A stretch of 64,000 nucleotides of DNA, taken from contig NZ_CP019510.1 in the NCBI RefSeq assembly GCF_002002885.1, positions 372,001-436,000 of the forward strand, in the 5' to 3' direction. Under the pieces are notes generated by a model that ran no database searches, was not told where the DNA came from, and saw only the letters and a list, made by a program, of their open reading frames with translations. A program made the position numbers and the translations under genes. Below are positions 11,513 to 20,540 of the stretch, piece after piece; positions within the stretch are counted from its first letter, which is position 1, and each line of letters opens with the position of its first letter. The stretch comes from Janthinobacterium sp. LM6. Lineage in GTDB: Bacteria > Pseudomonadota > Gammaproteobacteria > Burkholderiales > Burkholderiaceae_D.

Positions 11513-12547
11513 TCAGCCGATCAGTTTTTTCAGCAGTTCAGCCTTGGCGCCGTCATAGTCGGCCGGCGAAATGAGCCCCTTGTCCAATAAGCCCTTGAGT
11601 TTTTCCAGGCGCGCCTCGATCGGTTCTTCTGCGGGGGCCGGTGGCGCCGCCGGTGCCGGGGCGGGCTGCTGCAAGGCGCCACCCATGCTTTGCGCCATCA
11701 CCTGGCCGATCGACAGCCCGGCGCCGAGACCGGCGCCGATGCCGGCCATGCCGCCTTCGTTCTGCGCCGCCAGCGGGATCGCATTGGCCACCTGGAATTT
11801 CGTGTAGCCGCTCATCTTGTCGGCGCCCAGGCCGCCCTTCATGCCGGCGGAAATGCGCTCGTCGAGCGCCGCCTGCAATTCCTCGGGCAGGCTGATGCTG
11901 GCCACGTTGAATTCATCGAGGCCCACGCCATAGCGGGCGAACGCCTGCGCCAGGCCATCCTTGACCTCCTGCGCCATCAGCGCCTGGTTGGCCGCCATGT
12001 CGAGGAAGGGCACATTCGCGCCACCCAAGGAACTGGCCATGCTCGACATCAGAATGCCGCGCAATTGATCTTCCACCTCGTCGCGTGTATACACTTCGCG
12101 CGTGCCGCTGATCTCGGTGAAGAAGGTGCGGGCGTCGGCGATGCGGTACGAGTACATGCCGAAGGCGCGCACGCGGATCATGTCGAAATCTTTGTCGCGG
12201 ATGGTGATCGGCTGCGGCGTGCCCCACTTGCGGCCCGTCTGCACGCGGGTGCTGAAGTAATACACGTCCGACTTGAAGGGCGAGTCGAACAGCTTGTCCC
12301 AGTTTTTCAGGTTGGTCAGCAAGGGTAAGGTCTGTGTCGTCAGCTTGTGCGTGCCGGCGCCGAAGACGTCGGCGATCTTGCCTTCATTGACGAAGACGGC
12401 CACTTGCGATTCGCGCACATTCAGGATGGCGCCGTTCTGGATCTCGAAATCCTGCATGGGAAAACGCCAGGCCAGCACGCCTTCCGTCTCTTCGTTCCAC
12501 TGCAGTACGTCGATAAACTGCTTCTTGATAAAGCTGCCGAGGCTCAT
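11513..12547 (-). CDS. SPFH-domain protein with C-terminal SHOCT motif (YdjI-like)
   Basis: A 344-residue protein. The SPFH/band-7-type domain covers about residues 20-240 (VLAWRFP, VNEGKIADVFGAGTHKL, VRAFGMYSYRI). A Gly/Ala-rich segment follows, then a Pro/Ala linker and a terminal SHOCT helix pair (EARLEKLKGLLDKGLISPADYDGAKAELL, split here for description). There is no membrane helix at the N-terminus. B. subtilis YdjI and relatives have this layout and associate with membrane-stress factors of the PspA group. It lies 20 bp upstream of the DUF4178 gene in the same transcription unit. Confidence 0.85.
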   Translation of the reverse strand: MSLGSFIKKQFIDVLQWNEETEGVLAWRFPMQDFEIQNGAILNVRESQVAVFVNEGKIADVFGAGTHKLTTQTLPLLTNLKNWDKLFDSPFKSDVYYFSTRVQTGRKWGTPQPITIRDKDFDMIRVRAFGMYSYRIADARTFFTEISGTREVYTRDEVEDQLRGILMSSMASSLGGANVPFLDMAANQALMAQEVKDGLAQAFARYGVGLDEFNVASISLPEELQAALDERISAGMKGGLGADKMSGYTKFQVANAIPLAAQNEGGMAGIGAGLGAGLSIGQVMAQSMGGALQQPAPAPAAPPAPAEEPIEARLEKLKGLLDKGLISPADYDGAKAELLKKLIG

Positions 12548-12574
12548 GATGGTGTCCTTGAATGAGGTAAAACG

Positions 12575-12973
12575 TCAGGAAATGCAGGCGGCGTTGATGG
12601 CGCCGATCGACAGGGAAATGGCGGCCAGCAGGCCGCCGAAGGCGCTGTTGTTCGATTCGATCTGGTCTTTCGACATGCGCAGCAGGCGCGTGGTGACCAC
12701 ATAGGCGAGCAATTGCACCACCATGGCGCCGAAGGCCCAGGCGAAGAATTGCTGGTAGTCGGCCGTGTGCATCAGGGACGAGGCGATGGTGGCGGAAAAG
12801 CCCAGCAGCGCGCCGCCCAGCGACAGGGCCGCCGCCTGATTGCCCTGGCGGATCAGCAGCACTTCGTTATACGGCGTGACGCGCGTGTAGATGATAAAAA
12901 ATACAATCAGCAGCCCGGCGGCCAGTAAAAGATGGATCAGATAGTTTAGGATGGCGGGCACGGCATTCCTCAC
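12575..12973 (-). CDS. DUF350 (YjfL-type) membrane protein
   Basis: A 132-residue protein with four predicted membrane helices (residues about 8-28, 48-70, 78-98 and 110-130), the size of the DUF350/YjfL family. A conserved-looking glycine-rich segment, ALSLGGALLGFSATIASS, lies in helix two. The function is unknown. It is the first gene of the minus-strand arm; its start is only 48 bp from the divergent spermidine-synthase start, so both arms probably share one regulatory region. Confidence 0.83.
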   Translation of the reverse strand: MRNAVPAILNYLIHLLLAAGLLIVFFIIYTRVTPYNEVLLIRQGNQAAALSLGGALLGFSATIASSLMHTADYQQFFAWAFGAMVVQLLAYVVTTRLLRMSKDQIESNNSAFGGLLAAISLSIGAINAACIS

Positions 12974-13021
12974 AATGAGTATTTGATAACGTCAACGCAT
13001 ATTAGAACAAAAAAAAGCCCC

Positions 13022-14533
13022 ATGAACAAAAAGATTCTGATTTTGTCCGTCTTCGTGGTCGCCTCCTGCGGCCTCGCGTATGAGCTGATCGCCGGCGCCA
13101 TGTCCAGCTACCTGCTTGGCGACTCCATCCTGCAGTTTTCCACCATCATTGGCTGCTACCTGTTCGCGATGGGTGTGGGCGCTCACTTTTCCAAGTATGT
13201 AAAGGACGATGACGTGCTCTCGCGCTTCGTCGACATCGAACTGGCCGTGGGCTTGATCGGTGGTCTGTCGGCTGCCATCCTGTTTATGACTTTTTCGTGG
13301 ATGGCTGCGCCATTTCGCACCTTATTGTATGTGATGGTGTTCCTGATCGGCGCACTGGTCGGCATGGAAGTGCCACTGGTGATGCGCGCCCTGAACACGC
13401 GCCAGACGGAATTTTCTGAACTGGTCAGCCGCGTGCTGACATTCGATTACCTGGGCGCGCTGGCCGTGTCCCTTCTGTTCCCACTGGTGCTGTCGCCGTA
13501 CCTGGGCCTGGTGCGCACGGGCTTCCTGTTCGGCATGCTCAATGTGGGCGTGGGCCTGTGGAGCATTTATGTGTTCCGCGCTGAGCTGAAAAATCTCACA
13601 GGACGTTTGCTGCGCGCCTGCGCCGTGATGCTGGTGCTGGTGGCCGGCTTTGCCATGTCGGACCGCATGGTGGCCTGGGGCGAACATGGCCTGTTCGGCG
13701 ACCAGATCGTGTACTCGACCACCACACCCTACCAGCGCCTGGTGATCACGCGCTGGAAGGACGATACGCGGCTGTACATCAACGGCAACCTGCAGTTTTC
13801 CTCGCGCGACGAGTACCGCTACCACGAGGCGCTGGTGCATCCCGTGCTGGAAGCGTTGCCGTGGGCGCGCCGCGTGCTGGTGCTGGGCGGCGGCGATGGC
13901 CTGGCACTGCGCGAAATCCTGCGTTATCCACACATCGAACACGTCACCGTGGTCGACCTCGACCCTGCCATGACGGCCGCGTTTACCACGCGCCCAGAAC
14001 TGGCAAAGTTAAATAACAATTCGTTCTCGGACAAGCGTGTCACCGTCGTCAACGCCGATGCCGCCGTCTGGCTGCGCAACAACGGCGACATGTTCGACGC
14101 GGCCATCGTCGATTTCCCCGACCCGTCCAGCTTCGCGCTCGGCAAACTGTACTCGGTGCCGTTCTACGACCTGGTGAAAAAACACCTGGCCGCCAAAGGC
14201 TTGATGGTGGTGCAATCGACGTCGCCCTTCTTTGCGCCGCACGCCTACTGGACCATCAATTCGACCCTGCGCGAAGTGGGCATGCGCACCTGGCCCTACC
14301 ACGCCTACGTGCCCTCGTTCGGCGAATGGGGTTTTATCCTGGCTTCGCCCCAGCTCGACTACACACCGCCAACCAGCTATCGCCTGCCGATGCGCTACCT
14401 GAATGCGGACACCACGCGCGAGATGTTCATCTTCCCGCCCGACATGCAGCCGCTGCCCATGGCGCCGAATCGCTTGAATACCCAGTCGCTCGTGCATGAA
14501 TTCGAGCAGGACTGGAACCGGGTGATCCGCTGA
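13022..14533 (+). CDS. speE: Membrane-embedded spermidine synthase (polyamine aminopropyltransferase)
   Basis: A 503-residue protein. Six or seven membrane helices fill residues 1-220; the C-terminal 280 residues form an aminopropyltransferase domain. In that domain I see YHEALVHP, the AdoMet-binding GGGDG motif and an acidic VDFPDPSS loop in place of the usual DSTDP. It should transfer aminopropyl groups from decarboxylated AdoMet to a diamine at the membrane face. ATG 13022 is preferred over an in-frame TTG at 12983 because the hydrophobic N-terminus begins there. The stop overlaps the next start (TGATG). Assignment as a spermidine synthase is by fold; the acceptor is unknown. Confidence 0.85.
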   Translation: MNKKILILSVFVVASCGLAYELIAGAMSSYLLGDSILQFSTIIGCYLFAMGVGAHFSKYVKDDDVLSRFVDIELAVGLIGGLSAAILFMTFSWMAAPFRTLLYVMVFLIGALVGMEVPLVMRALNTRQTEFSELVSRVLTFDYLGALAVSLLFPLVLSPYLGLVRTGFLFGMLNVGVGLWSIYVFRAELKNLTGRLLRACAVMLVLVAGFAMSDRMVAWGEHGLFGDQIVYSTTTPYQRLVITRWKDDTRLYINGNLQFSSRDEYRYHEALVHPVLEALPWARRVLVLGGGDGLALREILRYPHIEHVTVVDLDPAMTAAFTTRPELAKLNNNSFSDKRVTVVNADAAVWLRNNGDMFDAAIVDFPDPSSFALGKLYSVPFYDLVKKHLAAKGLMVVQSTSPFFAPHAYWTINSTLREVGMRTWPYHAYVPSFGEWGFILASPQLDYTPPTSYRLPMRYLNADTTREMFIFPPDMQPLPMAPNRLNTQSLVHEFEQDWNRVIR

Positions 14534-16164
14534 TGCTGCGCCGCTCCTTCATGCTGTGGGCCGCCGGCGGCACGGCAGCGGCAGCCGCTGGCATCGGCAG
14601 CATCGCCGCGTATCTGCGCTGGCAGGAAATCACGCCCAAGGTGCTGTATCCGGGCCGTAGCGAGGGGCATTACTTGCGCAAGCTGCTGCGCGAGCGCACG
14701 GCGCTGCCGGCACCCTCGGCAACCGTCGCCACGGATGTCGCCATCCTCGGCTCCGGGATCGCCGGCCTGACGGCGGCCTGGCGCTTGAATAAACTGGGGC
14801 ACAAGGATTTCCTCATGATCGATGGTCCCCAGCCGTATGGCAACGCGGCCGGCGGGCAGTTCGGCGACCTGGCCTATCCGACCGGCGGCCATTACCTGCC
14901 GCTGCCTTCGCCCGAATCGACGCATGTGCGCGAGATCCTGTTCGACCTGGGCATCATCCAGCGCTACCCGCAGGCGGAAAAACCATATTACGACGAGCGT
15001 TTCATCCTGCACGCGCCGGAAGAGCGCCTGCTGTTCAACGGCCACTGGCAGGACGGCTTCATTCCCACCGAAGGTGTGCCGCCTGCGGAACTGGCGCAGC
15101 ATGAACGCTTCTTTGCCGAGGTGCGGCGCCTGCGCCAGGCGCATGGCAACGACGGCAAACGCGTCTTCGTGTTCCCGACCGTGGCATCGTCGCAAGACCC
15201 GGCCTGGCAGGCGCTCGACACCATCACCTTGAAGCAGTGGATGGAGCGCGAAGGCTATACCTCGCCCACCCTGCACTGGTATTTGAATTACTGCTGCCGC
15301 GACGACTACGGCACGCGCTACGACCAGGTTTCGGCCTGGGCGGGCCTGCATTACTACTGCAGCCGCTGGGGCCAGGCGGCCAATGCCGGCAATGGCGCGT
15401 GGCTGACCTGGCCGGGCGGCATGCAGCCCGTGGCCACGGCCATGGAGCAGGCCTCAGGTGTCAAGCGTCATGCGGGCACGGTGGTTTCCGTGCGGACGAC
15501 GGAGCAGGGCGTGGAGGCGCTGTGCCTGGAACTGGTCGACGGCCAGCCGCGCACCTACCTGGTCAAGGCGCGCAAGGCCATCTGCGCCATGCCCTTGTAT
15601 GTGGCGGCGCGCGTGGTCAACGACATCGCCAGCTATGGCTTCGACCTCAAACGCGATACGCCCGCGTATGCGCCGTGGCTGGTGGCGAATTTTTTACTGA
15701 AACGCTTTCCCGACGAATTGCCGCATGCGCCCCTGTGCTGGGACAACGTGGTGTACCAGGAACCGGGCCTCGGCTATGTCGTCTCCACGCACCAGGATAT
15801 CCGCGTGCGTCCGCCCGAGAAAACCGTCTTCAGCGCCTATGTTGCCCTGTCCGACCGCACGCCGCAGGAAGCGCGCAAGTGGTTAGATGTGGCCACGCCC
15901 GAGGAATTGCTGGCGCTGGCCAGCGTCGATTTGAAGACGGCGTATGGACGCGATTTTGCCAGCTGCGTCGAACGGGTCGACATCACCGTGCGCGGCCACG
16001 CCATGGCCGCACCGTTGCCGGGATTTCGCAGCAATGCGGGGCTGAAGGCGCTGCGCGAACACGACGGCGCCATCCTGTTTGCGCATGCCGATCTGTCGGG
16101 CTTTTCCGTGTTCGAGGAAGCGGCGTGGTGGGGGGACAGGGCGGCGCGCCTGGCTTCCACATGA
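14533..16164 (+). CDS. Tat-exported FAD-dependent amine-oxidase-like oxidoreductase
   Basis: A 543-residue flavoprotein. The N-terminus MLRRSFMLWAAGGTAAAAAG has twin arginines before a hydrophobic core, so it is a probable Tat substrate or N-terminal membrane anchor. The dinucleotide-binding motif GSGIAGLTAAW is near residues 73-83, after VATDVAIL. The rest resembles NAD(P)/FAD-binding amine oxidases, with GGMQPVATAME near residue 296. It is translationally coupled to the spermidine synthase. Oxidation of a polyamine or of an aminopropylated product in the periplasm is a reasonable inference, not shown. Confidence 0.72.
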   Translation: MLRRSFMLWAAGGTAAAAAGIGSIAAYLRWQEITPKVLYPGRSEGHYLRKLLRERTALPAPSATVATDVAILGSGIAGLTAAWRLNKLGHKDFLMIDGPQPYGNAAGGQFGDLAYPTGGHYLPLPSPESTHVREILFDLGIIQRYPQAEKPYYDERFILHAPEERLLFNGHWQDGFIPTEGVPPAELAQHERFFAEVRRLRQAHGNDGKRVFVFPTVASSQDPAWQALDTITLKQWMEREGYTSPTLHWYLNYCCRDDYGTRYDQVSAWAGLHYYCSRWGQAANAGNGAWLTWPGGMQPVATAMEQASGVKRHAGTVVSVRTTEQGVEALCLELVDGQPRTYLVKARKAICAMPLYVAARVVNDIASYGFDLKRDTPAYAPWLVANFLLKRFPDELPHAPLCWDNVVYQEPGLGYVVSTHQDIRVRPPEKTVFSAYVALSDRTPQEARKWLDVATPEELLALASVDLKTAYGRDFASCVERVDITVRGHAMAAPLPGFRSNAGLKALREHDGAILFAHADLSGFSVFEEAAWWGDRAARLAST

Positions 16165-16175
16165 GGATATCAATG

Positions 16176-16200
16176 AAAAAGGCCGGCGCAAGCGCCGGCC
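16176..16200 (-). terminator. Rho-independent terminator of the chvE-gguAB operon
   Basis: GGCCGGCG, a CTTG loop and CGCCGGCC (16200-16181), followed on the minus strand by TTTTTC. It lies between the convergent ends of the FAD oxidoreductase and gguB genes. Confidence 0.8.
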
Positions 16201-16225
16201 AGAGCCCCCTAAGGCTCGAACCGGT

Positions 16226-17443
16226 CTACTTGTTCTTGTTGATCACGTCGATGAAGACGGCCGCCAGCAGCACCAGGCCCTTGATCACCTGCTGGTAGTC
16301 GATGCCGATGCCCATGATGGACATGCCGTTGTTCATCACGCCCATGATGAAGGCGCCGATGACGGCCCCCATCACCTTGCCCACGCCGCCCGAAGCCGAG
16401 GCGCCGCCGATGAAGCAGGCGGCGATCACGTCCAGCTCGAAACCCGTGCCGGCCTTTGGCGTGGCCGTGTTCAGGCGCGCCGCGAAGATCAAACCGGCCA
16501 GCGCGGCCAGCATGCCCATGTTGACGAAGGTGTAGAAGCTGACCCGTTCCGTCTTGATGCCGGACAGGCGCGCCGCCTTCTCGTTGCCGCCCACGGCATA
16601 CACGCGCCGGCCCAACACGGTGCGGTTGGTAATGAAGGTGTAGGCGACGATGAGCAGCGACATCACGGCCAGCACGTTGGGAAAGCCGCGGTACGACGCC
16701 AGCAGGTAGCTGAAATACACCATCACGGCGGCGAAGATGGCGTTTTTCAGCAGGAAGAAGGCGCGCGGTTCGTTTTCCATGCCGTGCTTCAGTTGCTTGG
16801 CGCGGCTGCGCAGCGAGGTGATAATCAGCGCCGCGGCGGCGATCACGCCCAGCAGCAATGACAGGCCGCGCAGGTTTTCGCCGCCGAACGGGTCGGGCAG
16901 GAAGCCCGAACTGAGCATCTGGAAGCCTTCCGGGAAGGGGCCGACCGACTGGCCCGCCAGCAGGGCCAGGGTCAGGCCCTTGAACACCAGCATGCCGGCC
17001 AGGGTGACGATGAAGGACGGGATTTTAAAGAAGGCGACAAAATAGCCTTGCGCGCCGCCGATGACGGCGCCGGCCAGCAGGCAGATGATGCTGGCGGCGA
17101 CAAAGTTCATGTTGTAGTTGACGATCAGGACGGCCGCCAGTGCGCCGACGAAGCCGACCACCGAGCCGACGGACAAATCGATATGGCCGGCCACGATGAC
17201 CATCAGCATGCCCAGCGCCATGATGACGATGTAGCTGTTTTGCAGCACCAGGTTGGTCAGGTTCAGCGGCTGCATCAGGGTGCCGTCGGTCATGTACTGG
17301 AAAAAGCCCATGATGACGATCAGGGAGAGCAGCATGCCGTAGTCGCGCATATTGTTCTTCAAAAAGCCAGCATAGCTTTTCGCTTGCGGCGCGGTGCCGG
17401 GGGGGGCGCCTGCCGCCGTTCCCGCTGTCAGTTTATTGTCCAT
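16226..17443 (-). CDS. gguB: Sugar ABC transporter permease, GguB/MmsB type
   Basis: A 405-residue polytopic protein of the ribose/xylose permease family (BPD_transp_2). The signatures [38 protein letters not shown] and [14 protein letters not shown] are clear. Its larger size and the central hydrophilic loop ([16 protein letters not shown]) match the multiple-sugar permease of the Agrobacterium chvE-gguAB system. It overlaps gguA by 11 bp, so the two are translationally coupled. Substrate range (galactose, arabinose, xylose, fucose or others) is by family only. Confidence 0.88.
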   Translation of the reverse strand: MDNKLTAGTAAGAPPGTAPQAKSYAGFLKNNMRDYGMLLSLIVIMGFFQYMTDGTLMQPLNLTNLVLQNSYIVIMALGMLMVIVAGHIDLSVGSVVGFVGALAAVLIVNYNMNFVAASIICLLAGAVIGGAQGYFVAFFKIPSFIVTLAGMLVFKGLTLALLAGQSVGPFPEGFQMLSSGFLPDPFGGENLRGLSLLLGVIAAAALIITSLRSRAKQLKHGMENEPRAFFLLKNAIFAAVMVYFSYLLASYRGFPNVLAVMSLLIVAYTFITNRTVLGRRVYAVGGNEKAARLSGIKTERVSFYTFVNMGMLAALAGLIFAARLNTATPKAGTGFELDVIAACFIGGASASGGVGKVMGAVIGAFIMGVMNNGMSIMGIGIDYQQVIKGLVLLAAVFIDVINKNK

Positions 17444-18974
17444 TGTTTTCTCCGTGTGTAACGATCGCGCGCATGATGCGCTCCTGCGATGCTTCTGCCG
17501 CGCTCAGTTCTGCCGCGAAGCGGCCTTCGTTCATGACATAGATCCGGTCGCACATGCCCAGCAGTTCCGGCATTTCCGAGGAAATCATGATGATGCATTT
17601 GCCTTCGGCGGCCAGTTCGCTGATGATGCTGTAGATCTCGTACTTGGCGCCCACGTCGATGCCGCGGCTCGGTTCATCGAGGATCAGGATGTCGGGGCGC
17701 GAAAACAGCCACTTCGCCAGCACCACTTTCTGCTGGTTGCCGCCGGACAGGTTGACCACCTTCTGCGCCACGCTCGAGCAACGGGTCTTGAGCTTGCGGC
17801 GGAACTCCTCGGCCACGCTGAATTCACGCTGCTCGTCGATCACCATGTGCTGCGAAATCGCGTCCAGGTTGGCCAGGCTGGTGTTCTTCTGGATGTCTTC
17901 CTCGAGGATCAGGCCCAGGCCCTTGCGGTCTTCCGTGACATACGCGAGGCCGTGGGCGATCGCCTTGCCGATGGTGCTGACGTCGATTTCCTGGCCATTC
18001 TTGAGCACCGTGCCGCTGATGCGCTGGCCGTAGGCGCGGCCGAAAATGCTCATCGCCAGTTCCGTGCGCCCGGAGCCCATCAAGCCGGCGATGCCGATGA
18101 TCTCGCCCTTTTTGGCATGCATGTTGATGCCCTTGATGACGGGGCGGTCGGCATGCTCGGGATGGAACACGCGCCAGTCGCGCACTTCGAAAATGGTCTC
18201 GCCGATGGTGGGCGTGCGCGGCGGATAGCGGTCGGCCATCTCGCGCCCGACCATTTTTTCGATGATGCGGTCTTCGCTGACGGGCTCCACGCGGCAGTCG
18301 AAGCTGTCGACCGTGTTGCCGTCGCGCAGCACCGTGATGGCATCGGCGACCCGTGAGATTTCATTGAGCTTGTGCGAGATCAGGATCGAGGCGATGCCCT
18401 GCGCTTTCAGGCCCAGCAGCAGGTCGAGCAGGGCCGCGCTGTCGCTTTCGTTCAGGCTGGCCGTCGGCTCGTCGAGGATCAGCAGCTTGACGTCTTTGCA
18501 CAGCGCCTTGGCGATTTCGATCAGCTGTTGCTTGCCCACGCCCAGGTTCGTGATTAGGGTGTCCGGGGACTCTTTCAGGCCGACTTTGTGCAGCAGTTCG
18601 CGCGTCTTCGCTTGCGCGTATTCCCAGTCGATGACACCCATGCTGGACGGTTCGTTGCCGAGGAAGATATTCTCGGCGATCGACAACTGGGGCACCAGCG
18701 CCAGTTCCTGGTGGATGATGATGATGCCGATTTCTTCGCTGTCCTTGATGCCGCGGAAGTGCCGCGTCTGGCCCAGGTAATCGATGTCGCCCGTATAGCT
18801 GCCATGGCCGTAGACGCCGCTCAGCACTTTCATCAGTGTGGATTTGCCGGCGCCGTTTTCGCCGACGATGGCGTGGATCTCGCCGCTGCGTACCCGCAGG
18901 TTGACATTGTCGAGCGCAACGACGCCCGGGAATGTTTTGCGTATCCCGCGCATTTCCAGGATAGTGTTCGTCAT
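17433..18974 (-). CDS. gguA: Sugar ABC transporter ATP-binding protein, GguA/MmsA type
   Basis: A 513-residue protein with two ABC domains. The first has Walker [10 protein letters not shown] (about residues 38-46) and Walker [12 protein letters not shown]. The second has the degenerate P-loop GLMGSGRTE and the signature [15 protein letters not shown], with [13 protein letters not shown]. This tandem layout is standard for monosaccharide importers. It lies between chvE (upstream, 113 bp with a hairpin) and gguB (downstream, overlapping). Confidence 0.9.
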   Translation of the reverse strand: MTNTILEMRGIRKTFPGVVALDNVNLRVRSGEIHAIVGENGAGKSTLMKVLSGVYGHGSYTGDIDYLGQTRHFRGIKDSEEIGIIIIHQELALVPQLSIAENIFLGNEPSSMGVIDWEYAQAKTRELLHKVGLKESPDTLITNLGVGKQQLIEIAKALCKDVKLLILDEPTASLNESDSAALLDLLLGLKAQGIASILISHKLNEISRVADAITVLRDGNTVDSFDCRVEPVSEDRIIEKMVGREMADRYPPRTPTIGETIFEVRDWRVFHPEHADRPVIKGINMHAKKGEIIGIAGLMGSGRTELAMSIFGRAYGQRISGTVLKNGQEIDVSTIGKAIAHGLAYVTEDRKGLGLILEEDIQKNTSLANLDAISQHMVIDEQREFSVAEEFRRKLKTRCSSVAQKVVNLSGGNQQKVVLAKWLFSRPDILILDEPSRGIDVGAKYEIYSIISELAAEGKCIIMISSEMPELLGMCDRIYVMNEGRFAAELSAAEASQERIMRAIVTHGENNGQ

Positions 18975-19049
18975 ATAACCTCTCTGGCACGGCCGCGCTG
19001 GTCGGCATCGGTCGTGCGGCAGTCTTGTTCTTGATCGTGCATGAAGCGA

Positions 19050-19072
19050 AAGGCCCGGCAGCGCCGGGCCTT
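19050..19072 (-). promoter_or_regulatory. Intra-operon hairpin between chvE and gguA
   Basis: AAGGCCCGGC and GCCGGGCCTT with a 3-nt loop, 16 bp after the chvE stop; only a short T/C stretch follows, so it is at best a leaky terminator. Such hairpins often protect the binding-protein mRNA and reduce downstream ABC expression; that role is inferred. Confidence 0.6.
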
Positions 19073-19087
19073 CAGTACCTTGGATGC

Positions 19088-20164
19088 TTATTTCACTTGC
19101 GCTTCCGTGTAGTAGCCGCTGCCGGTGACGAGTACCTGCTTCCAGTTCGCCTTGTCGACGGTGACGGGTTTCAGCAGGTACGATGGCACCACCTTGACGC
19201 CGTTGTTGTAGGTCTTGGTATCGTTGACGGTCGGCGTCTTGCCGCTCATCATCGCGTCGACCATGTTCGCCGTTACCTTGGCCAGTTCGCGCGTGTCCTT
19301 GAACACGGTCGATGCCTGTTCGCCGCGGATGATGGATTTCACCGACGGGATTTCCGCATCCTGGCCCGTCACGACGGGGAACGGTTGTTTCGGCGTGCCG
19401 TAGCCGACGCCCTTGAGCGACGACAGGATGCCGATGCTCAAGCCGTCATACGGCGACAGCACCGCGTCGACGCGCGCATTGCCGTAGTAGGCGCTGAGCA
19501 GGTTGTCCATGCGCGCCTGCGCCACGGCGCCATCCCAGCGCAGGGTGGCGACCTTTTCCATGCCCATCTGCTTCGAGCGCACCACCAGCTTGCCGCTGTC
19601 GATGTACGGTTTCAGCACCGACAGCGCGCCGTTGTAGAAGAAGTGCGCGTTGTTGTCGTCGGCTGAGCCGCCGAACAGTTCAATGTTGAACGGGCCCTTG
19701 CCTTCCTTGAGTTTCAGCGCCGATTCGATATAGCCCGCTTGCAGCACGCCGACCTGGAAGTTGTCGAAGGTGGCGTAGTAATCGATGTTTTTCGTGCCGC
19801 GGATCAAACGGTCATACGAGATGACCTTGATACCCTTGTCGGCCGCCTTTTGCAGCACGTTGGACAAGGTGGTGCCGTCGATGGCGGCGATCACCAGCAC
19901 CTTGGCGCCCTTGGTGATCATGTTTTCCACCTGCGCCAGCTGGTTCGGGATATCGTCGTCGGCAAACTGCAAGTCCGTCTTGTAGCCGCGCTCCTTGAAT
20001 ACCTTGACCATGTTGTCGCCATCGGCGATCCAGCGCATGGACGACTTGGTCGGCATCGAGATGCCGATCGCGCCCTTGTCGGCGGCGCTTGCCACGGGTA
20101 TTACCGCCATGCCGGAGATGGCCAGCGCCAGGCTCGCGGTCAGCATTTTCATTGTTGTTTTCAT
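19088..20164 (-). CDS. chvE: ChvE-type periplasmic multiple-sugar-binding protein
   Basis: 358 residues. A signal peptide is evident ([18 protein letters not shown], then a likely AxA cut after VASA). The mature protein matches ChvE/xylose-arabinose binding proteins: [20 protein letters not shown] near the start, the hinge motif VISYDRLI and [20 protein letters not shown] 20164 is preferred over an in-frame ATG 38 codons upstream because it has a GGAGACC ribosome-binding site and directly begins the signal peptide. It should deliver sugars to GguAB. Its promoter carries two blocks shared with the dgoK promoter. Confidence 0.9.
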   Translation of the reverse strand: MKTTMKMLTASLALAISGMAVIPVASAADKGAIGISMPTKSSMRWIADGDNMVKVFKERGYKTDLQFADDDIPNQLAQVENMITKGAKVLVIAAIDGTTLSNVLQKAADKGIKVISYDRLIRGTKNIDYYATFDNFQVGVLQAGYIESALKLKEGKGPFNIELFGGSADDNNAHFFYNGALSVLKPYIDSGKLVVRSKQMGMEKVATLRWDGAVAQARMDNLLSAYYGNARVDAVLSPYDGLSIGILSSLKGVGYGTPKQPFPVVTGQDAEIPSVKSIIRGEQASTVFKDTRELAKVTANMVDAMMSGKTPTVNDTKTYNNGVKVVPSYLLKPVTVDKANWKQVLVTGSGYYTEAQVK

Positions 20165-20540
20165 TTCAGGTCTCCACCGTCTTCGATAGTTGAATGTGCC
20201 AGGGCTGTCGTCCCACCGGGCGGGCTCCGTGCGGATGGCCGATTGCAGGCCACGGCTGATACTAGTTTGTCCATCCATCCCTCACCAATCACTTTTTTCG
20301 CATTGGCGATATCCAAAACGGTATCGATAAGCCAATTGATGCAATGCGCCATTGCGCGCTTTCCCGCCTGCTGGCAGGGCGGAATCGGGGGCCGGTCAGC
20401 GACTTTTTTTGGTGCACTGCAATACCAATAATCATCATTCAATTTGGTGATTTTCGTAATTGCGGCGACACAGGGCGGCGCGCAGAATCGGTCCGAACTT
20501 GAAGACCAGCCATCCCGTCACGACCTTTTGAAAGCTTGCC
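20165..20540. other. Divergent regulatory region between chvE and the FAH-dehydratase gene
   Basis: No convincing gene. It holds the ATATCC...GGTATC quasi-palindrome (20309-20328) and ACCAATCACTT (20284-20294) facing chvE. Nearer the plus-strand gene are three alternating half-sites: TTGGT 20409-20413, ACCAA 20424-20428 and TTGGT 20444-20448. I see no clean sigma-70 hexamer pair for either direction, so activated or repressed promoters are likely. Confidence 0.6.
20284..20328 (-). promoter_or_regulatory. Candidate operator pair upstream of chvE-gguAB
   Basis: Two blocks: a quasi-palindrome at 20309-20328, consensus ATATCCRAAMCGGTATCRAT, and an 11-mer ACCAATCACTT at 20284-20294 (AAGTGATTGGT on the transcribed orientation). 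The same two blocks occur at 30247-30287 upstream of dgoK, with 14 bp instead of 10 bp between them. The GATAC half-sites resemble LacI-family operators. The regulator is unknown; XylR at 28334 is a nearby candidate. Confidence 0.6.

Noticed and set aside
20309..20328. KdgR/UxuR LacI-family operator by name
   Set aside because: The GATACCG-like halves resemble LacI-family sites in other bacteria, but symmetry is imperfect (5 of 7) and no LacI-family regulator gene is in the window, so the binding protein is left open.
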